Positions 59,009-64,000 of a stretch of 64,000 bases of DNA are shown here, piece after piece. The stretch is taken from positions 2,232,001-2,296,000 of the forward strand of contig NZ_CP012479.1 in the NCBI RefSeq assembly GCF_001281315.1. Direction: 5' to 3'. This DNA comes from Arthrobacter sp. ERGS1:01. GTDB lineage: Bacteria; Actinomycetota; Actinomycetes; Actinomycetales; Micrococcaceae. Below the pieces are notes generated by a model. It made no database searches and was not told the DNA's origin. It saw nothing but the letters and a program-made list of their open reading frames with translations. Position 1 is the stretch's first letter. Every line of letters starts with the position of its first letter. A program made the position numbers and the translations under genes.

Positions 59009-59776
59009 CTACGGCAGTGTCAGGATCACGGGGCCGTCGGCGGTGACGGCAATGGTGTGTTCACTGTGCGCCGCCCTCTTGCCCTTGGGCGTGCGCAGCG
59101 TCCAGCCGTCCGGATCGTGGCGGTAATCGTCCTTGCCGCCCAGGATGAGCATCGGCTCGATCGCGATGACCAGCCCCTCGGCCAGTTTCATGCCCCGGCC
59201 CGGACGTCCGTCATTGGGTACATGCGGATCCTCGTGCATGGCCCGGCCCACGCCGTGGCCGCCGTGGTCGGCGAGGATTCCGTAGCCGGCGCGGCGGGCC
59301 AGTTTGCCCACGGCGTGGCCGATGTCGCCCAGGGTGTTGCCCACTTTGGCCGCCGAGATGCCCCTGGCCAGTGCCGCGTCCGTTGCCTCGATGAGCGCGG
59401 CGTCTTCCGGCCGGGCCGTGCCCACCGTGAAGCTGATGGCCGAGTCCCCGCACCAGCCGTCGAGGAAGGCTCCGGCGTCAATGCTGACCAGGTCGCCGTC
59501 GGCCAGCCGGTAGTTCGTGGGGATGCCGTGCACAATGGCGTCGTTGACGCTGGCACAGATCACGCCCGGGTAGGGCGTTGGCGCCCACTTCGGGTGGTAG
59601 TTCAGGAATGCGGGCACCGCACCGGCCGCGGCAAACACGTCCGCGGCGACGGCGTCGAGCTCCTTGAGCGTGACCCCCACGCCGGCCTGCGAGCGCACCG
59701 CCTCGAGTGCCCGCGCCACGACGCGCCCGGCTTCGCGCAGTGCCGATATTTCGCTTGCCGTCTTGATCCGGCCCAT
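59009..59776 (-). CDS. map: methionine aminopeptidase type I
   Basis: Removes the start methionine from nascent proteins. The 255 residues show metal ligands Asp in SIDAGAFLDGWCGDSAISFT (two), His in GHGVGRAMHEDPHVPN, Glu in VIAIEPMLIL and Glu in HSEHTIAV. RKASEI-like start MGRIKTASEISALREAGRVV fits type I without the N-terminal SH3-binding extension. A second map gene probably exists elsewhere, as is usual in actinobacteria. Confidence 0.95.
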   Translation of the reverse strand: MGRIKTASEISALREAGRVVARALEAVRSQAGVGVTLKELDAVAADVFAAAGAVPAFLNYHPKWAPTPYPGVICASVNDAIVHGIPTNYRLADGDLVSIDAGAFLDGWCGDSAISFTVGTARPEDAALIEATDAALARGISAAKVGNTLGDIGHAVGKLARRAGYGILADHGGHGVGRAMHEDPHVPNDGRPGRGMKLAEGLVIAIEPMLILGGKDDYRHDPDGWTLRTPKGKRAAHSEHTIAVTADGPVILTLP

Positions 59777-59837
59777 GGGTGTCCCTTCGTCCCGCGTGGG
59801 GAATCCACAGTACTAAAGCGCGGGTTAAGCTGTGAGA

Positions 59838-60539
59838 ATGCCGCACGACACCGTTGTCCCCAACGCCCCCTTCCTCGCCGCCCTGGGTCCCGCCCTGGCA
59901 GCGGCCGCCCTGCCGGAAAAGGCGGCCGGGATGGCGGCGTACATGAAGTCCGCCATGCCGTACCTGGGTGTGCCGTCCCCCACGGTTCGGAAGACCGTGC
60001 GGGGGTTGGCCAAGACCCACCCGTTCACGGATGTGGCCCAGCTCCATGCCACGGCGGCGATCCTGTGGGACGGCGCGGTGCACCGGGAGGAACGGTATTC
60101 GGCCATCATGCTCACCGATTCACGCCTGGCCCGGGGCGAGCTGGGGCTCCTCCCCTTCTACACGGCCGTCATCGAGACGGGCCAGTGGTGGGACTATGTG
60201 GACAGCGTGGCCCCACGGCTGTGCGAGCTGTTGTTGGCGCACCGGGACACCATGGATCCGTTGTTGCGCGAGTGGAGCGGGCACAGGAACTTTTGGTTCC
60301 GCAGGGCCGCGATCATCGCCCAACTGCCGGCCAAGGCCGCCACCGACACGGCCCTGCTGCGCGATGTCATGGAACCGAACCTGGCCGACACGGAATTCTT
60401 TGTGCGCAAGGCGATCGGCTGGGCGCTGCGGCAATATGCTCGGACCGACCCCGCCTGGGTGCTCAATTACGTGGCGAGCCGCGAGAGCCGACTCAGCCCG
60501 CTTTCACGCCGGGAGGCGCTCAAGCACCTGCACGGCTAG
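59838..60539 (+). CDS. AlkD-like DNA alkylation repair protein
   Basis: A 233-residue HEAT-repeat DNA glycosylase-like protein. Family stretches are AAYMKSAMPYLGVPSPTVRK, TGQWWDYVDSVAPRLCELLL, HRNFWFRRAAIIAQLPAKAA and ADTEFFVRKAIGWALRQYAR, which include the Trp, Asp and Arg of the active cleft. ATG 59838 chosen. End overlaps the convergent MptB gene by four bases. Confidence 0.9.
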   Translation: MPHDTVVPNAPFLAALGPALAAAALPEKAAGMAAYMKSAMPYLGVPSPTVRKTVRGLAKTHPFTDVAQLHATAAILWDGAVHREERYSAIMLTDSRLARGELGLLPFYTAVIETGQWWDYVDSVAPRLCELLLAHRDTMDPLLREWSGHRNFWFRRAAIIAQLPAKAATDTALLRDVMEPNLADTEFFVRKAIGWALRQYARTDPAWVLNYVASRESRLSPLSRREALKHLHG

Positions 60540-62116
60540 GCGTGAACCGCCGCCGTCTTCCCTGCCCCCTTCAGGGTCACAAACATGTCCCGGGATTTCT
60601 TGTCCCAGAACATGACCCAAAACGCTGCCAGCACGCCCACCACAATGGCCACCGCGCGGATGATCCCGATGGGGATCCACTGGAAGACGCTCAGCTGGTC
60701 CGTCAGGGCGATCAAGGTGAAGAAGACCGTCAGGTAGGACACCGTGCGCAGTTGCCAGCCGTCCTTCAGGCCCGTCACGGCAAAGAAGGCCAGCAGCCAG
60801 GTCATGTACCAGGGCTGGATCATGGGCGCCAGCAGCACGACGGCGGCAAACGCCCAGGCCATGCGGCGCAACACGGCCTGGCCGTACCGCTGTTCGACGT
60901 CGGGGTCCGCCATGGGTCCGGCCGGACGCACCGGCCAGAACGCAATTGCCGCGACCAAGAGGATTGAGGCGCCCTGGCCAATGGTTTGGATGACGCTGGT
61001 CACGGCCGCGCCGGCACCGCCCAGCAGCGTGACAACGAACCCGACGGTGTTGGAGAGCAGGCCCACGGGGGCGTACCAGATCCATACCGTGCCGGGCGTC
61101 TTCAAGGCCGCGAGCCAGCCGAAGCCCAGCCCGTTGACCACTCCCATGACGGCCATGACACCCATGGAGATTCCCAGGGTGGCCGCCCACAGGCCGAACT
61201 TGCGCACCCAGCCGGCCTGGGAACCGGCCCACAGCAGGCCCACGAACGGCAGCGCGATCAAGGTGATGGGCTTGATGGCCACCGACGCCGTGATGAACAG
61301 GATTCCCACGACGGGGTGCTTGACGCAGGCATAGTAGAGACCGGCCACCACCAGTCCCAGCATCAGCGAATCGTTGTGCACGCTGCCGACGAAGTTGATC
61401 AACACGGCCGGGTTCAACACCACCAGCCACAGGGTGCGGTGCGGGTTGAAACCGTGCAGCTCGGCGATTCGCGGGACATAGATGGCCAGCAGGACCACGC
61501 CCAGGAGACTGGCCAGCCGGAACGGAATCAGGGTCAGCTCGGGGCTGCCGTGCGCCAGGGCAACCGCGCCCTGTTCGATCCACAGCCAGATGGGGCCGTA
61601 CGGGGTGGGGGCCTCCGTCCACAGGCCGTCCGGGCCCAACAGGAAGTAGTTGCTCAGCGCCGAGATGCCGTTGGTATACGGGTCCAGCCCCTGCTGCATG
61701 AGCCGGCCCTGGCCGATGTAGGCGTAGGAATCCCGGCTGAACAGGGGCAGTGCAAGCATCAACGGCGCCGTCCACAGGATCAGCGCCTTCCGCAGCACCG
61801 GCGTCGAACTCGCATCCCAGCCGCGCAGGTGTTGGTACAGCCGCACCCAGGCCCGGATCATCAGCAGCGCACCGAGGCACACGAGCACGGTGGAGATGAT
61901 GACGGCCGCCGGGGTGGTCCTGGCGACAATGAGCAGGGTTGTCCGGATCAGGGAGGACGAGCTGGCCAGCCAGCCCACGCCGAGGGACCCCAGCAGGAGC
62001 ATGACGGAACCGGCAAAGCCTTGCCACACCGCCGACTGCACGGTGCCGCGGCGCACAGGGTCCTTGGCCGACACCGGACTCCTCATCTCGTGATCAGCAA
62101 TACTCGGGCTGGTCAA
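60536..62116 (-). CDS. mptB: MptB-type alpha-1,6-mannosyltransferase
   Basis: A 526-residue GT-C membrane enzyme with about 13 spans that extends mannan chains of lipomannan-type glycolipids using polyprenyl-phosphomannose. Typical are DSYAYIGQGRLMQQGLDPYT near the first outside loop (catalytic acidic residues), TPYGPIWLWIEQGAVALAHG, and NPAVLINFVGSVHNDSLMLG. TTG start with AGGAGAGAACG upstream. Next to the GT87-like gene on the opposite strand. Confidence 0.9.
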   Translation of the reverse strand: MTSPSIADHEMRSPVSAKDPVRRGTVQSAVWQGFAGSVMLLLGSLGVGWLASSSSLIRTTLLIVARTTPAAVIISTVLVCLGALLMIRAWVRLYQHLRGWDASSTPVLRKALILWTAPLMLALPLFSRDSYAYIGQGRLMQQGLDPYTNGISALSNYFLLGPDGLWTEAPTPYGPIWLWIEQGAVALAHGSPELTLIPFRLASLLGVVLLAIYVPRIAELHGFNPHRTLWLVVLNPAVLINFVGSVHNDSLMLGLVVAGLYYACVKHPVVGILFITASVAIKPITLIALPFVGLLWAGSQAGWVRKFGLWAATLGISMGVMAVMGVVNGLGFGWLAALKTPGTVWIWYAPVGLLSNTVGFVVTLLGGAGAAVTSVIQTIGQGASILLVAAIAFWPVRPAGPMADPDVEQRYGQAVLRRMAWAFAAVVLLAPMIQPWYMTWLLAFFAVTGLKDGWQLRTVSYLTVFFTLIALTDQLSVFQWIPIGIIRAVAIVVGVLAAFWVMFWDKKSRDMFVTLKGAGKTAAVHA

Positions 62117-62239
62117 ACGTTCTCTCCTGAACTGTCACGGGCATTCGCCTCTCACGTTTCCCCCGCGTGTGCCGGGCCACGGAAGCCGTGGTTGGATTTC
62201 CGGCTGCGCTAATATGTAAAAAGCCGAAGGACACCGTTC

Positions 62240-63739
62240 TTGGCATTCTACCCATTTCCGCCGAACAGTTGCCCGGGAATCGTGGCCATTGGCGGCCCCG
62301 CGCCTCCAGCGCCGCCAATGCCTGCCTCGCCAACCATGCTTGAGAAGGATCCAGCCATCTCCACGGACACATTTTTTGCCGCGCTCACCCGGTTCCGGGA
62401 CCGAATCCTGCCGGCACCGGCCCAGGCCTGGCTGACGTCACCGGCCGGCCTGTGGACTGTTTTCGCCGCCGTCCACCTGTTCTTCCTGGTCTTCGCCGCC
62501 ATCCTCTCCTCCCGGGGCGAGGCGTTCAGCGACACCTTCATCTACCGCAACTGGGCCGCAGTGGGCTTCGACGAAACCCGCATCACGGGTCCCAGCCCTT
62601 GGGTCTACCCCATCCTGGCCCTGGCCCCCATGGCGGTGGCCTACATGTTTGGCAGCGGGCCCTTCCTGTTCCTGTGGGTGCTGATGATCACCGTCCTGAA
62701 CGCCCTTGCTGTGGCCAAACTCACCAGCTGGGGCCGGAACCGCAAGGCCATCCCGGCAGCCCTGTGGTGGATCTCGTTCACGGCTCTGCTGGGTTGGCTT
62801 GGTTTTGCCCGGGTGGACGGGTTCACTGCCCCCGTGGTCCTCATTGCGCTGTCGCTGGGCGTGTCCGCCCCGTTCCTGGCGTCCTTCATCCTCAGCGCGG
62901 CGACCTGGATGAAGGTCTGGCCGGCCGCCGTCGTGCTGGCCTTGTTCACGGTGGTCAAGGCGCGCATGCGCGTGGTGCTGGCGGGCGTGCTGGTGACCGC
63001 CGTCGTAGTCGGCATTGCGTTCTCCATGGGCTCGCTGCCCAAGCTGTTGAACTTCCTGACCCAGCAGGGCGATCGCGGCATGCAGCTCGAGGCGACGTTC
63101 ACGACCCCCTGGCTGTGGATGAGCGTCTTCGGCATTGGCGGGGCGCACATGTACATGAACCAGGACATCAACTCGATGCAGGTGGATGGTCCCGGCACGG
63201 AAATCATGAGCGTGCTCATGCAGCCCCTGCTGGTGCTCGCCGCCCTGGTGGTGGCCGGGCTGATCTTCTGGGCCCTGCACACGGGCAAGCGGGTGGCCGG
63301 CGGCGTTGACCGCACCGAACTGCTGCTGCTCGGCGCACTGGCCCTGGCCACCGCGTTCGTGGTGTTCAACAAGGTCGGCTCCCCGCAGTTCATGGTGTGG
63401 CTCTCCCCCGCCGTTGCCGTGGGCCTGGCCTACAGCGCAAGGATGTGGCGGGTCCCGGCCGTCCTGCTCATCGTGATCGGCGCCCTGACCTTTGTGGTGT
63501 ACCCCTTGTTCTATGACGCGCTGTCCCATAACAACCCCGTCATGGCCGGCGTCCTTTCGCTGCGCAACCTGCTGCTCGTGGTCCTCTTTGTGTGGGCCGT
63601 GCGGCAACTGTTCCTGATGGGGCGCACCTCCTCCGCCGCGGCCGCCCGTTCCCTGATCGGCACCCCGGCCGCGCCGGCCTCCGCCCCGGCGGCCCCGGCA
63701 CCGGATGCCCCTGACCGCACCGCAGGCGGGGAGTCCTAA
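62240..63739 (+). CDS. GT87-like membrane mannosyltransferase
   Basis: A 499-residue protein with about ten spans, resembling the DUF2029/GT87 group of polyprenyl-phosphate mannose transferases: SDTFIYRNWAAVGFDETRIT near the first loop, VYPILALAPMAVAYMFG, FLASFILSAATWMKVWPAAV and VGSPQFMVWLSPAVAVGL. TTG 62240 has AAGGA eight bases upstream; ATG 62336 is an alternative that drops a Pro-rich stretch. It overlaps the next gene, a second member of the same family. Confidence 0.85.
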   Translation: MAFYPFPPNSCPGIVAIGGPAPPAPPMPASPTMLEKDPAISTDTFFAALTRFRDRILPAPAQAWLTSPAGLWTVFAAVHLFFLVFAAILSSRGEAFSDTFIYRNWAAVGFDETRITGPSPWVYPILALAPMAVAYMFGSGPFLFLWVLMITVLNALAVAKLTSWGRNRKAIPAALWWISFTALLGWLGFARVDGFTAPVVLIALSLGVSAPFLASFILSAATWMKVWPAAVVLALFTVVKARMRVVLAGVLVTAVVVGIAFSMGSLPKLLNFLTQQGDRGMQLEATFTTPWLWMSVFGIGGAHMYMNQDINSMQVDGPGTEIMSVLMQPLLVLAALVVAGLIFWALHTGKRVAGGVDRTELLLLGALALATAFVVFNKVGSPQFMVWLSPAVAVGLAYSARMWRVPAVLLIVIGALTFVVYPLFYDALSHNNPVMAGVLSLRNLLLVVLFVWAVRQLFLMGRTSSAAAARSLIGTPAAPASAPAAPAPDAPDRTAGGES

Positions 63740-64000
63740 GATTTCCACGCCACTTTCCGTCAGGACGCTCCAACGCGCCACGGCCCTGCGCAACCAGTTC
63801 CTCCCGCCCAAGGTGCTGGCATGGTTCCGCACCCCCGCCAGCGTGTGGTGGGGCTTCACCGCCGTCCACCTGTACTTCCTGGCCTGGATGATGACGTTCA
63901 TCGTCCACGGGGAGACCTTCAGCGACACCGCGCAATACCGCGAATGGGCGTTGCTCGGCTACAACCCGGCGCAGCTGGGCGATGCCATCAGCCCATGGGT
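63705..64000 (+). CDS. second GT87-like mannosyltransferase (cut by window end)
   Basis: The first 98 residues are visible. ATG at 63705, 35 bases inside the preceding gene, is the only reasonable start in this frame. After about 40 residues the pattern SVWWGFTAVHLYFLAWMMTF and GETFSDTAQYREWALLGYNP repeats the N-terminus of the preceding protein (SDTFIYRNWAAVGFD), so the two are tandem paralogs. The C-terminus lies beyond the window. Confidence 0.75.
   Translation, partial: MPLTAPQAGSPKISTPLSVRTLQRATALRNQFLPPKVLAWFRTPASVWWGFTAVHLYFLAWMMTFIVHGETFSDTAQYREWALLGYNPAQLGDAISPW

Noticed and set aside
1-64000. tRNA or rRNA genes
   Set aside because: No cloverleaf with the usual GGTTCGA-type arm in a plausible context and no rRNA-like sequence was found on reading; a covariance-model scan would be decisive.

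Overview
The window is high-GC actinobacterial DNA, most likely from Arthrobacter or a close relative in the Micrococcaceae. Three points support this: the copper amine oxidase resembles the Arthrobacter methylamine and phenethylamine oxidases, the homoprotocatechuate dioxygenase closely matches what I recall of Arthrobacter globiformis MndD, and starts are mostly GTG/ATG/TTG with AGGAG-type ribosome binding sites. No tRNA, rRNA, CRISPR array, transposase or phage gene was seen.

Region 1 (about 0.5-27.1 kb) is a methylated-amine and formaldehyde island. tkt and tal (plus strand) and hxlA-hxlB (minus strand) form a ribulose monophosphate (RuMP) block, with a shared 50-bp element upstream of tkt and of hxlB. 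A GntR regulator fused translationally to a cytosolic Cache-type sensor follows. Four amine units come next, each headed by an identical 126-aa EutQ-like cupin: (i) cupin-APC permease; (ii) cupin-dmmABC-copper methylamine oxidase; (iii) 138-aa cupin-126-aa cupin-trimethylamine monooxygenase (tmm), with a small membrane protein plus NCS1 permease downstream; (iv) 138-aa cupin-120-aa cupin-126-aa cupin-BCCT transporter, followed by a TetR regulator. A large-type gap gene sits in the middle. Predicted flow is TMA to TMAO (Tmm), DMA to methylamine plus formaldehyde (DmmABC), methylamine to formaldehyde plus ammonia (amine oxidase), and formaldehyde to hexulose-6-phosphate (HxlAB, Tkt, Tal). No classical TMAO demethylase is present. 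Cupin cassettes, leaders, GAAC/GTTC dyads and GTGA-N6-TCAC sites have been copied within the island. Tell-tale debris (13 dmmA codons, a gap tail, a dmmB/dmmC junction echo) lets the copying history be read. This cupin-headed modular regulon is the most novel feature of the window.

Region 2 (27.2-33.9 kb) is a homoprotocatechuate meta-cleavage operon: a FAH-RraA fusion, a GntR regulator, hpaE, hpaD/mndD, hpaH and hpaI. A 141-nt near-continuous hairpin lies between hpaD and hpaH. No hpaF or hpaBC is present.

Region 3 (33.9-43.4 kb) holds an AAC(3)-I-like acetyltransferase, an ECF42-type sigma factor with its YciI partner, an NTF2-like protein, an EamA exporter with a divergent LysR regulator, a MobA-type 3-hydroxybenzoate 4-monooxygenase, and an MFS exporter carrying an unusual C-terminal beta-sandwich extension with its TetR regulator.

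Region 4 (43.4-64 kb) is a mixed chromosomal stretch. It contains a papain-like protease, a membrane protein and an IPT/TIG-like lipoprotein, a PASTA membrane protein, an LLM oxidoreductase, an epimerase, a VOC protein, a PRC-barrel-like protein, an MpaB-type oxygenase, a GDSL hydrolase, an ArsR-SRPBCC pair, an ASCH protein, an SDR, glutamate decarboxylase, a PrmC-like methyltransferase, methionine aminopeptidase, an AlkD-like protein, and MptB-type and GT87-type mannosyltransferases, the last cut by the window edge.
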